Part shown: positions 8,244 to 15,643 of the stretch, one piece after another | How the letters are laid out: each line of letters begins with the position of its first letter | How positions within the stretch are numbered: the stretch's first letter is position 1 | NCBI GenBank assembly: GCA_964544605.1 | Contig: CAZJBX010000030.1 | Coordinates: 1-31,828, forward strand | DNA: 31,828 nucleotides | Origin: JAMIFN01 sp964544605 | GTDB lineage: Bacteria > Pseudomonadota > Gammaproteobacteria > Burkholderiales > Burkholderiaceae_C | Reading direction: 5' to 3' | Program-made: the position numbers and the translations under genes | The notes under the pieces: generated by a model | Database searches by the model: none | Told to the model about the DNA's origin: nothing | The model's input: the letters and a program-made list of their open reading frames with translations, nothing else

Positions 8244-9803
8244 TCAGTGTTTTTGGCCGTCGGGCACAAAGGGCGGCTTGGTGGTCCAGATGATGGGCAG
8301 CAGCACGATAAAAATAATGGTGAGGGCAAAGAACAGCTCATTGAAGGCGATTTGGTAAGCCTGCCGTGTGATGGTGTCGTTCAAGGCGGCCAAAGCGCGG
8401 CTGCTGTCGCCGAAAAAAGCCGTCATGCTTTCGAGTGCCTGTACCGAGACATCGCGGTAGGGCGTGATGTGCTCGGTCAAATGCGCGTGCTGGGTGGCGG
8501 CGCGCTGCTCCCACATGAAGGAGGTGGTGGAGGTGGCAAAGCTGGCCCCCAAGGTGCGTAAAAAAGTGGTGAGGCCCGCGCCAGAGGCAATGTGCTGCGG
8601 CGGCAGGTCAGAGAGGAAGATGGTCATGATGGGCATGAAGAAAAAAGCCACGCCCAAGCCCATGACAAACTGCGTCATGGCGATGTGGTAGAAGTCCAGC
8701 TCGGTGAAGTAGAGCGAGCGATACCACGAGGTGGCCGCCATGGTTAAAAAGGCGATGGTGCCGAGCCAGCGCAAATCAAGTTTGCCCGCGTTTTGGCCGA
8801 CAAAGCGCATCAGCAATACGGGCAAAATGCCAATGGGTGCGGTGGCCAGCCCAGCCCACAAACTGGTGTAGCCCATGACGCGCTGCATCCACAGCGGCAC
8901 CAATAAGTTGATGGCGAAAAAGGCCGAATAGGCCAGGATGAAGGCGATTGAGCCGTTGCGGTAATTGCGGTAGCGGAACAGGCGCAAATCCACAATTGGG
9001 TCGTCGTGCAGCAGCTCCCACACGACAAACACAATCAAGCCAACGGCGGCGACGATGCTGAGTAAAACCACATCGGTGGAGGCAAACCAGTCGGCATCGT
9101 TGCCGATGTCGAGCATGATTTGCAGTGCGCCCACGCCCAAAATCAGTGCCGCCAAGCCAATGGTGTCGAGCTTGATGTGCTGCACCCGCCCAATCATGGG
9201 GCGCATTTGTCGCAAGATGATGAAGGCCGCTGCAATGCCGATGGGCACATTGATGATGAAAATCCACTTCCAAGCGTAGTTGTCGGTAATCCAGCCGCCC
9301 AGCAGCGGCCCGGCAATGGGGCCGATGACGGTGACCAGGCCCATGACGGCCATGGCCATGCCGCGCTTCATGGGCGGAAAGACGGCAATCAGCAGGCTTT
9401 GTGCCACGGGGTACATGGGCCCAGCCACAGCCCCTTGCAGGGTACGAAAGAGGATGAGCTGCTCCATGCTGGTGGCCATGCCGCAGAGCAGGGAGGTGAA
9501 GGAGAACAGCAGGGTGGCCCAAAAGAACAGCCGCACTTCGCCAAAGCGCCGTGTGAGAAAGCCCGTGAGTGGCAGGGCAATGGCATTGCTGACGGTAAAC
9601 GAGGTGATGATCCAAGTGCTTTGCGAGAAGCTAGCGCCCAAATTGCCCGCAATGGTGGGCAAGGAGACATTGGCAATGGTGTGGTCGAGCACCTGCATAA
9701 AGGTGGCCAGACAGAGGCAAAACACCGTCAGCCCAAAGTTGGCGGGGCTGAATGCGGCGGCTTGCTCAGGGGGCGCAGCCGTGCTGCTGGTAGCTTGGCT
9801 CAT
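8244..9803 (-). CDS. emrB: DHA2-family drug:H+ antiporter, EmrB-like
   Basis: This 519-residue inner-membrane transporter belongs to the 14-helix DHA2 branch of the major facilitator superfamily. VLDHTIANVSLPTIAGNLGAS near the start matches the DHA2 helix-1 motif, and the antiporter motif C is seen in GPIAGPLLGGWITD. Many hydrophobic segments run through to the C-terminus. The start codon overlaps the emrA stop as ATGA, so the two are coupled. EmrB works with a periplasmic adaptor (EmrA) and an outer-membrane channel to expel hydrophobic toxicants. No outer-membrane factor gene and no MarR-type regulator is encoded next to it, so the channel would have to come from elsewhere in the genome. 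Confidence 0.94.
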   Translation of the reverse strand: MSQATSSTAAPPEQAAAFSPANFGLTVFCLCLATFMQVLDHTIANVSLPTIAGNLGASFSQSTWIITSFTVSNAIALPLTGFLTRRFGEVRLFFWATLLFSFTSLLCGMATSMEQLILFRTLQGAVAGPMYPVAQSLLIAVFPPMKRGMAMAVMGLVTVIGPIAGPLLGGWITDNYAWKWIFIINVPIGIAAAFIILRQMRPMIGRVQHIKLDTIGLAALILGVGALQIMLDIGNDADWFASTDVVLLSIVAAVGLIVFVVWELLHDDPIVDLRLFRYRNYRNGSIAFILAYSAFFAINLLVPLWMQRVMGYTSLWAGLATAPIGILPVLLMRFVGQNAGKLDLRWLGTIAFLTMAATSWYRSLYFTELDFYHIAMTQFVMGLGVAFFFMPIMTIFLSDLPPQHIASGAGLTTFLRTLGASFATSTTSFMWEQRAATQHAHLTEHITPYRDVSVQALESMTAFFGDSSRALAALNDTITRQAYQIAFNELFFALTIIFIVLLPIIWTTKPPFVPDGQKH

Positions 9804-10975
9804 TGTGCGGCTGTGTTGGCGGCGATGATGCGCTCGACCAGTGCGTCAGCTTGCAGCAGTTGCTGGGCGTAGATGTCGGTTTCTTGCACGGCCTGTTGGC
9901 GCGGTGTGTCAGGCAGCAGTGCGCCGCTGCGCTCGTGCGTGTCGGTGGTGACGACGACCGATAGCCCCAAGCGCAGGGGGTGGCTGTGCAGGCTGTCGGT
10001 CGGATCGAGGGCGATGCGCACGGGCAGGCGCTGCGTGACTTTGATCCAGTTGCCGGTGGCGTTTTGCGCCGGCAAGATGGAAAACACGCTGCCTGTGCCC
10101 ATGCCCAGGCTTTCAATGCGGCCCGCATAGACGGCCTCTTTGCCGTAGAGGTCAGAGACGATATGCACGGGCTGGCCGATGCGCAGGTGTTTGAGCTGGG
10201 TTTCTTTGTAATTGGCCTCTACCCACACGCTGCCCAAAGCGGCCACGGCCAGCAGGGGCTGGCCCGCTTTGACCAATTGCCCCACCTGTACGCTGCGTTT
10301 GGCGACAAAGCCATCCACAGGGCTGAGGATGTGGCTGCGCTGCACGCGCAAATAGGCGGCGCGCACTTGGGCGGCGGCCGCTTCTACGGCGGGTTGCTCA
10401 ATCAGGGCCGTGCCTTCAATCAGGGTGTGCTGGGCGCTTTGCGCTTCCAGCGCTTGGGCCAAGGCCGATTGCGCCGCCACCAGTTTTTCTTCGGCGTGGT
10501 TGAGGTTGGATTTGGTGACCATGCCCTGCCGTGCCAGTGCGCCCAGGCGCTGCAAGTCGGCCTGGGCCGTGCGCACGGCGGCGCGGGCGGCGGTCACGCC
10601 TGAGCTGGCGCTGCGCGCTTGGGTGTAAAGCCCTTTCGATTGGCGCAGGGCTTGGGCCAAATTCGCTTGCGCTTGGGCCAGTGCGACTTCGGCATCGGTG
10701 CTGTCGAGCGCCAGCAGGGGCGTGCCTGCGGGGACAAAATCGCCGTCTTGTACCAGCACGCGCACCACGGTGGCATCGACCAAGCTGCTGATGGGGGCCA
10801 AATCGCCATGCACATAGGCATCATCGGTGTGGATTTGCCAGCGCCCGTGGCTGATATACCAAATGGCCCAGACCACCGCGCCCGCGAGCAGGGCCAGGCC
10901 CAACAAAACAAAAAGCAGGCGTTTTTTAGGGCGATTGGTGTCGGGTTGGGCGGCGGGGGCTTGGGGTGAAGACAT
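9800..10975 (-). CDS. emrA: HlyD-family membrane fusion protein, EmrA-like
   Basis: This 391-residue adaptor has a short cytoplasmic N-terminus (RPKKR), one membrane helix at about 19-40, and then the HlyD-family layout. That layout is a first barrel/lipoyl half (DAYVHGDLAPISSLVDATVVRVLVQDGDFV), a long alpha-helical hairpin rich in Ala/Gln, and a second half with SPVDGFVAKRSVQVGQLVKAGQPL. The DDAYV start of the first half is characteristic of EmrA. It links EmrB to an outer-membrane channel across the periplasm. Only 27 nt separate its ATG from an intrinsic terminator (11003-11025) belonging to the gene upstream, which leaves almost no room for an independent promoter. Confidence 0.93.
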   Translation of the reverse strand: MSSPQAPAAQPDTNRPKKRLLFVLLGLALLAGAVVWAIWYISHGRWQIHTDDAYVHGDLAPISSLVDATVVRVLVQDGDFVPAGTPLLALDSTDAEVALAQAQANLAQALRQSKGLYTQARSASSGVTAARAAVRTAQADLQRLGALARQGMVTKSNLNHAEEKLVAAQSALAQALEAQSAQHTLIEGTALIEQPAVEAAAAQVRAAYLRVQRSHILSPVDGFVAKRSVQVGQLVKAGQPLLAVAALGSVWVEANYKETQLKHLRIGQPVHIVSDLYGKEAVYAGRIESLGMGTGSVFSILPAQNATGNWIKVTQRLPVRIALDPTDSLHSHPLRLGLSVVVTTDTHERSGALLPDTPRQQAVQETDIYAQQLLQADALVERIIAANTAAQ

Positions 10976-11002
10976 GGTGTGTGGGTGCGGGGTCTAAAAG
11001 AC

Positions 11003-11025
11003 AAAAGGGGCCGCTAGCGGCCCCT
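11003..11025 (-). terminator. Rho-independent terminator after dsbA
   Basis: On the minus strand a perfect inverted repeat (AGGGGCCG/CGGCCCCT around CTAG, 11006-11025) is followed by TTTTGTCTTTT. It lies 45 nt past the dsbA stop and would end the argS-dsbA transcript. It also lies 27 nt in front of the emrA start codon. Confidence 0.85.
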
Positions 11026-11069
11026 CGGTGTGTGGCTCTTGCGCTGGGGGCAAGGCCGTATTGTGGCGC

Positions 11070-11747
11070 TTATTTGCGGCGCAGTTGGCCCACCAATGTA
11101 TTGACCACTTGCAGCGAACGCTCCATGCCACGGGCGATTTGCGGGCTGGTGAAGAACTGGCCGTGTACGCCCAGTGCAGGCACGCCATCGACGCGGTAGG
11201 CATCTTGCAGTTTGGTGGCGCGGGCGGCTTTGCTGTTGATGGCAAAAGAGCCGTAAAGGGCGTTGAATTTGCTCATGTCCACGCCTTGTTTGCCCATCCA
11301 GGTTTTGATTTGGGCTTCGGTGTCCAGGCGCTGGTGTTTTTTGTGGACGGCCTCAAAAATGCTGCTGTGCAGTTTGCCCAGCAAGCCCATGGCCTCAAGG
11401 GTGTAGAACATTTTTTGCTGGGGCAAAAAATTCACATTGAAGGCCACTGGCACTTTGCGGAAGACGACATCGGCGGCTAGGGTTTTGACCCATTCGGCCA
11501 AGATGGGCTCAAAACTGTGGCAGTGCGGGCAGTTGTACCAAAAGAACTCCACCACTTCAATTTTGCCTTCAGGGGCCTCGTGTGGGGCTGTGGGTTTGAG
11601 GACAGCAAAGTCTTTGCCTGCGGCCACGGCAATGGTGCCGCTGGTTTTAGCAGGGCTGGCCGCCACAGCTTGGGCGTGGACAAGGCCGGTGCTCAGGCCG
11701 CTCAAGCCCAGCAGGGCGGTTTGGTTCAATTGACGGCGGTTCATCAT
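11070..11747 (-). CDS. dsbA: DsbA-family thiol:disulfide oxidoreductase, periplasmic
   Basis: This 225-residue protein has an N-terminal export signal (MMNRRQLNQT, then a hydrophobic run ending HAQA). The twin Arg resembles a weak Tat motif, but Sec export is also possible. The thioredoxin-fold active site is CPHC at 73-76 within VEFFWYNCPHCHSFEP, and a GVPAL segment supplies the cis-Pro. DsbA oxidises cysteine pairs in exported proteins and is recharged by DsbB. A good Shine-Dalgarno site (AGGAGA, 8 nt spacing) supports the ATG at 11747; a second ATG follows directly. It starts 20 nt after the SPOR gene, so both should be on one mRNA, ending at the terminator at 11003-11025. Confidence 0.93.
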   Translation of the reverse strand: MMNRRQLNQTALLGLSGLSTGLVHAQAVAASPAKTSGTIAVAAGKDFAVLKPTAPHEAPEGKIEVVEFFWYNCPHCHSFEPILAEWVKTLAADVVFRKVPVAFNVNFLPQQKMFYTLEAMGLLGKLHSSIFEAVHKKHQRLDTEAQIKTWMGKQGVDMSKFNALYGSFAINSKAARATKLQDAYRVDGVPALGVHGQFFTSPQIARGMERSLQVVNTLVGQLRRK

Positions 11748-11767
11748 GGTGTGTATCTCCTAGTGAG

Positions 11768-12547
11768 TTAGCGGTGCAGGCGAATGAGCACGCCTTGTAC
11801 GCCGCTGTTTTGCATACGGGCCTGGGCATCATCGGCAGCGTCTTTGCTGTCGAATGGGCCAAGGCGCACACGGTGGATGGTGCGGCCCCCTTGCTCGGCT
11901 TCGCTGATGTGGGCAGCCAAGCCTGACAAGGCAGATTGGGCTCTCAGGGCCTCAGCGTCTTGCAGCTTAGAGAAAGCGCCAATTTGCACATAGTAGGTAA
12001 ACGCTGGGGCGGCTGTATTGGATGACGGCACGGCGGGTGCAAGCGCAGCGGGGGCTTTGGCCTTGTCTTGTTTGCTTTGCAGCAATTGTGCCAAGGGGTC
12101 GGCCTCAGTGGGTTTGGCCGTGGGTTGAGCTGTGGCCGTAGGCGTGGCTGTGGGGCGTGGCGTGGGCGTGGCCTGAGCTGGGTCGCTGGTAGGGCGGGGC
12201 GTGGGCGTGGCATCTTCCAGTTGCTGCCAAATGCTGGCGGGGCGCTCCTCGTCTTCATCTGCGGGGGCGGCAGTGGGCACTTTCACGGTGTTTTCGCTCA
12301 AGTCAATGACTTTGCCCGACAGCGGGGCGTTGGGCTGCCAGTCTTTGTTGCGCTCGCGCTCTTGCTCGGCGCTGCTGCCTGAGTGGTAGCTGCGGGGCGC
12401 AAAGGGAATCGGCACTTTGGTGACCCAAATGGCCAAGGCTAAGGCGACAAATAAACCAATGAGCACACCGATGATGAGGCCAAGCACTGTGCTGCCGCGC
12501 TGGTGCTGGGCAGAGGAGGGGGCCGTGAGAAGGCGGGGCAGTTGCAT
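11768..12547 (-). CDS. SPOR-domain membrane protein (FtsN-like architecture)
   Basis: This 259-residue protein has one membrane helix at about 21-43 (VLGLIIGVLIGLFVALALAI), a periplasmic linker, and a C-terminal SPOR domain (about 183-259). The SPOR domain starts TYYVQIGAFSKLQDAEALRAQ and ends with RVRLGPFDSKDAADDAQARM. SPOR domains bind peptidoglycan stripped of stem peptides, as found at division septa. The linker is Pro/Thr/Ala-rich and includes two ATPTPRPT blocks. The architecture is that of FtsN and related division proteins, but the gene could be any of several SPOR proteins. It sits in the argS-dsbA run, a neighbourhood I recall for SPOR genes in Burkholderiales. An equivalent of FtsN is possible but unproven. 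Confidence 0.88.
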   Translation of the reverse strand: MQLPRLLTAPSSAQHQRGSTVLGLIIGVLIGLFVALALAIWVTKVPIPFAPRSYHSGSSAEQERERNKDWQPNAPLSGKVIDLSENTVKVPTAAPADEDEERPASIWQQLEDATPTPRPTSDPAQATPTPRPTATPTATAQPTAKPTEADPLAQLLQSKQDKAKAPAALAPAVPSSNTAAPAFTYYVQIGAFSKLQDAEALRAQSALSGLAAHISEAEQGGRTIHRVRLGPFDSKDAADDAQARMQNSGVQGVLIRLHR

Positions 12548-12582
12548 GAGAGAGGGCAGTCAGGATGAAAAGGAATGGGGGG

Positions 12583-13152
12583 TCAGTTGAGCAAACTGTC
12601 CACAGGGGAGCGGTTGCTGCGATGGGTGTTGGCATTGCTATTGGTGCTGCGCTGCGGGCGGCTGCTGCCTGTGGCTGCGGCGTTGTCACTGCTGCCCAAG
12701 CTGGGTGCTTGGGTGGCGGCGGGCATACCATCGAGCGGGCTGGCTGGCGGCTCGCCGAAGTTGCGCAAAAAGTGCTCCAAGTCGTCATTCGGGTCTTCGT
12801 AGGGGCTATCGCCCTCAATCCAAGTGCCAGGGGCGGGGGCCATGCCGGGCGGGTAGAGGTAGCTGTCGGCATCCACACCTTGGGCGCGGGCCAAGGGGCG
12901 GCCAAAGTTATCGCCCCAAGAGCCAGGCTTGGGCAGCTCTTGTTTATAGCCCGCCAGCAGGCGGTTGGGATCCCAGCCGCTGTTGGCGCTGGCTTCTTCA
13001 GCGGCGCTGCGAATTTGGCTTTGGGCGCGGTTGTTGTAGCCGCCATCGACACCGCGCATGACGAACCAAAAGCCCAAGGCAAAGGCGATGAGCAGCGCAA
13101 AGAGCGCAGCAAAGCTGATGATGACGGTGCGGATGGGGTTGGATGCGGGCAT
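12583..13152 (-). CDS. Single-pass membrane protein of unknown function
   Basis: I do not recognise this 189-residue protein. Residues about 8-32 (VIISFAALFALLIAFALGFWFVM) form a membrane helix or uncleaved signal anchor, so the rest should be periplasmic. The region after it (RAQSQIRSAAEEASANSGWDPNRLL) may be helical. It is followed by a Pro/Gly/Asp-rich segment and a Ser/Asn/Thr-rich, apparently disordered tail ending SPVDSLLN. It contains no cysteines. The gene lies 58 nt after argS and 35 nt before the SPOR gene, so all are probably cotranscribed. Its placement beside a septal-type SPOR protein suggests an envelope role; this is inference only. Codon use resembles that of its neighbours. 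Confidence 0.75.
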   Translation of the reverse strand: MPASNPIRTVIISFAALFALLIAFALGFWFVMRGVDGGYNNRAQSQIRSAAEEASANSGWDPNRLLAGYKQELPKPGSWGDNFGRPLARAQGVDADSYLYPPGMAPAPGTWIEGDSPYEDPNDDLEHFLRNFGEPPASPLDGMPAATQAPSLGSSDNAAATGSSRPQRSTNSNANTHRSNRSPVDSLLN

Positions 13153-13210
13153 GGACGAAAACGGTGGGTCGCAGAGAAGACGAAAGCAGGGAGCGCGAGC
13201 GAGCCTTACT

Positions 13211-14893
13211 TTACATCTTTTCAGGGGCGCTCACGCCCAGCAGGGCCAAGCCGTTTTTCAGCACTTGGGCGCAGGCGCTGATGAGGGCCAAACGCGCCAG
13301 CTTGACGGCCTCGTCATCCACCAGAATGCGCTCGGCATCGTAGTAGCTGTGGTAGGCGGCGGCGAGTTCGCGCAGGTAGAAGGCGACATCGTGCGGGGCA
13401 AAATCGCGGGCGGCGGCCGTGAGCATATCGGGGTATTTGGCCAGCAGCAGCATGAGGCTGAGGGCGGCAGGGCTGCTCAAGGCGCTTAAATCGGCGCTGG
13501 GCAAAGTGGCCGCTTGGCCGCCAGCCTCTTGCCAAGTGCGCAGCACCGAGCAAATGCGGGCATGGGCGTATTGCACATAGTAAACGGGGTTGTCATTGTT
13601 CTTTTGCACGGCCAAATCGACATCGAAGGTGTATTCGGTATCGGGTTTGCGGCTGAGCAAGAAAAAGCGCACGGCGTCTTTGTTGGTCCACTCAATCAAA
13701 TCGCGCAAGGTGACATAGCTGCCCGCGCGTTTGCTGATTTTGACCTCCTCGCCGCCGCGCACCACACGCACCATGGTGTGCAGCACATAGTCGGGGTAGC
13801 CTTGCGGAATGCCGACATCAGCGGCTTGCAAGCCCGCCCGCACACGGGCAATGGTGCCGTGGTGGTCTGTGCCTTGGATGTTGATGGCACGGCTGTAGCC
13901 GCGTTGGTATTTTTGAATGTGGTAGGCCACATCGGGCACAAAGTAGGTGTAAGTGCCATCGGTTTTGCGCATGACGCGGTCTTTGTCGTCGCCGTAATCG
14001 GTGGTTTTCAGCCACAGCGCGCCGTCTTGCTCATAGGTTTGGCCTTGGTCGATGAGGCGCTGCACCGTGGCGGCCACATGGCCGTTGGTGTAGAGGCTGG
14101 ACTCCAAATAGTATGCGTCAAACTTCAGCGCAAAGGCTTGCAGGTCTTTGTCTTGCTCATTGCGCAAATAGGCCACGGCAAATTGGCGGATGCTGTCCAA
14201 GTCATCGGCATCGCCGCTGGCGGTGAATTCGCGGTCATCGGCTTTTACGCTTTGGCCCGCTTTGAAGTCGGCGGCAATGTCGGCAATGTAGTCGCCGTTG
14301 TAGGCGGCTTCAGGCCAGTCGGCATCGCCAGGTTTGAGCCCTTTGAGGCGGGCTTGCACAGAGTTCGCCAAGGTTTGAATTTGCACGCCTGCGTCGTTGT
14401 AATAGAACTCGCGCTGCACCTGCCAGCCTTGGCTGCTGTAGAGATGGCAAATGGCATCGCCCAAGGCGGCTTGGCGGCCATGCCCCACATGCAGGGGGCC
14501 GGTGGGGTTGGCGGAGACGAACTCCACCAAAATCTGCTGTCCATTGCTCGGCTGTTGGCCGTAATTTGCACCGCTTTGCAGAATGCTTTTAACCGTTTGC
14601 TGTTTGGCCTCGGGCTTGAGGCGGATGTTGATAAAGCCTGGCCCCGCAATATCAATGCCGGCCACCCATTGCTGATAAGGCGCGGTGGCCTCTAGCGCGG
14701 CCTTGATTTGCTCGGCCAAGGCACGGGGCTTGGTTTGCAGGGGTTTGGCCAATTGCATGGCGGCGTTGGTGGCCCAGTCGCCGTGCTCGGCCACTTTGGG
14801 GTTTTCAAAAGCGGCCTTGCTGCCCGCGCCCGCTTGCAATGCGTCGAGTGTGTGGGCGAGGGTGTGCAGAAGGTCTTGTTTGATGGCTTGCAT
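13211..14893 (-). CDS. argS: Arginyl-tRNA synthetase
   Basis: This 560-residue class I aminoacyl-tRNA synthetase attaches arginine to tRNA-Arg. The N-terminal Add1 domain is followed by the HIGH-like motif HVGH at 135-138 (ANPTGPLHVGHGRQ) and a KMSKS-like loop seen as VKISKRAGSYV. The C-terminus ends in the helical anticodon-binding DALR domain (LLALLGVSAPEKM at the end). The start is set at MQAIKQDLL (14893). A longer in-frame ATG at 14938 would add 15 residues, but it lies upstream of a likely -10 box (14928-14933), so the extra codons would not be transcribed. It heads the argS-unknown-SPOR-dsbA run. Confidence 0.97.
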   Translation of the reverse strand: MQAIKQDLLHTLAHTLDALQAGAGSKAAFENPKVAEHGDWATNAAMQLAKPLQTKPRALAEQIKAALEATAPYQQWVAGIDIAGPGFINIRLKPEAKQQTVKSILQSGANYGQQPSNGQQILVEFVSANPTGPLHVGHGRQAALGDAICHLYSSQGWQVQREFYYNDAGVQIQTLANSVQARLKGLKPGDADWPEAAYNGDYIADIAADFKAGQSVKADDREFTASGDADDLDSIRQFAVAYLRNEQDKDLQAFALKFDAYYLESSLYTNGHVAATVQRLIDQGQTYEQDGALWLKTTDYGDDKDRVMRKTDGTYTYFVPDVAYHIQKYQRGYSRAINIQGTDHHGTIARVRAGLQAADVGIPQGYPDYVLHTMVRVVRGGEEVKISKRAGSYVTLRDLIEWTNKDAVRFFLLSRKPDTEYTFDVDLAVQKNNDNPVYYVQYAHARICSVLRTWQEAGGQAATLPSADLSALSSPAALSLMLLLAKYPDMLTAAARDFAPHDVAFYLRELAAAYHSYYDAERILVDDEAVKLARLALISACAQVLKNGLALLGVSAPEKM

Positions 14894-14927
14894 GGCAGGG
14901 GCTTGCGTAGAGAAAAGAAAACCCGCC

Positions 14928-14933
14928 ATTGTA
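14928..14933 (-). promoter_or_regulatory. Putative -10 box for the argS operon
   Basis: TACAAT on the minus strand, 34 nt before the argS ATG and downstream of the greA terminator. The same hexamer stands before serB and the ABC operon. No good -35 is visible, so this is a pattern-based guess. Confidence 0.45.
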
Positions 14934-14973
14934 GCCAAGGCGTTTTAGCTAAGGCGCTTGGGCGCGGGCCAAT

Positions 14974-14997
14974 AAAAAAGGCCCGAAACGGGCCTTT
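14974..14997 (-). terminator. Rho-independent terminator after greA
   Basis: On the minus strand, AAAGGCCCG, loop TTT and CGGGCCTTT form a 9-bp stem (14977-14985/14989-14997) that runs into an uninterrupted T-tract (14979-14974). It lies 20 nt past the greA stop and separates greA from argS. Confidence 0.92.
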
Positions 14998-15017
14998 GCG
15001 CTGCTGTGCGGGGGCGC

Positions 15018-15494
15018 TTATTTGTATTCCACCTGCATGATTTCATAGCTGCGCTTGCCGCCAGGGGTTTGCACTTCAACGCTGTCGCCTTCTTCCTTGC
15101 CGATGAGGGCGCGGGCAATGGGGCTGCCAATGTTGATGAGGCCGAGTTTGATATTGGCCTCGTCCTCGCCCACGATTTGGTAGCGCACTTCTTGGCCGCT
15201 GTCTTCGTCTTCCAGCGTCACGGTGGCGCCAAACACGACGCGGCCACCGGCGTTGAGCTCGGCGGGGTCGATGATTTGCGCGGCAGAGAGCTTGCCTTCA
15301 ATCTCGGCGATGCGGCCTTCAATAAAACCTTGGCGGTCTTTGGCGGCATCGTACTCAGCGTTTTCGCTCAAATCGCCTTGGGCGCGGGCCTCGGCAATGG
15401 CTTGCACGATTTCGGGGCGTTCCACGGTTTTCAGGCGGTGCAGCTCTTCTTTGAGTTGCTCGGCGCCGCGTTGGGTGATGGGTAGGGTGCTCAT
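15018..15494 (-). CDS. greA: Transcription elongation factor GreA
   Basis: This 158-residue protein has the usual GreA length. The N-terminal coiled coil inserts into the RNA polymerase secondary channel. Its tip, ARAQGDLSENAEYDAAKDRQ, carries the acidic residues Asp41 and Glu44, which stimulate cleavage of backtracked RNA. The C-terminal FKBP-like domain includes SPIARALIGKEEGDSVEVQTPGG. The start is placed at MSTLPITQRG (15494). The open frame extends 19 codons further, but those codons cover the terminator hairpin of the upstream gene and give a non-family sequence. In many betaproteobacteria greA follows carB; here the upstream neighbour is a YgjP-like gene. greA is flanked by terminators, so it is probably monocistronic. 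Confidence 0.97.
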   Translation of the reverse strand: MSTLPITQRGAEQLKEELHRLKTVERPEIVQAIAEARAQGDLSENAEYDAAKDRQGFIEGRIAEIEGKLSAAQIIDPAELNAGGRVVFGATVTLEDEDSGQEVRYQIVGEDEANIKLGLINIGSPIARALIGKEEGDSVEVQTPGGKRSYEIMQVEYK

Positions 15495-15521
15495 AATCGA
15501 ATCGGGGCCTGAAGCGGCCTT

Positions 15522-15551
15522 ATTGCATAGGAAAAAACAAAACCGCCTCAA
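15522..15551 (-). promoter_or_regulatory. Putative greA promoter overlapping the upstream terminator
   Basis: On the minus strand, TTGAGG (15551-15546) and TGCAAT (15527-15522) are separated by 18 nt and lie 27-57 nt before the greA ATG. The -35-like hexamer is part of the 3' arm of the terminator stem. Only about 38 nt separate the hairpin from the ATG, so overlap is almost forced if greA has its own promoter. Confidence 0.35.
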
Positions 15552-15565
15552 AAAATTGAGGCGGT
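15533..15565 (-). terminator. Rho-independent terminator of the serB-ygjP operon
   Basis: On the minus strand, ACCGCCTCAA, loop TTTT and TTGAGGCGGT form a perfect 10-bp stem (15565-15556/15551-15542) followed by TTTGTTTTTT. It lies about 80 nt past the YgjP-like stop codon and just upstream of greA. Confidence 0.92.
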
Positions 15566-15643
15566 CTTGCTAGGAGTCATCTGAAAGGATTGGGGCCGAT
15601 TATGCCGCAAGTGCGGCGCTTTGGGCCAAACCTAGGGTTAATC

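Noticed and set aside
8776..9615. Minus-strand alternative frame (279 codons) inside emrB
   Set aside because: It is in another frame on the same strand as emrB. The translation is His/Arg/Ala-rich without any motif, whereas the emrB frame gives a complete transporter.
13514..14695. Plus-strand open frame (393 codons) opposite argS
   Set aside because: Antisense shadow of argS. The translation is rich in Val, Gly and Ala without motifs.
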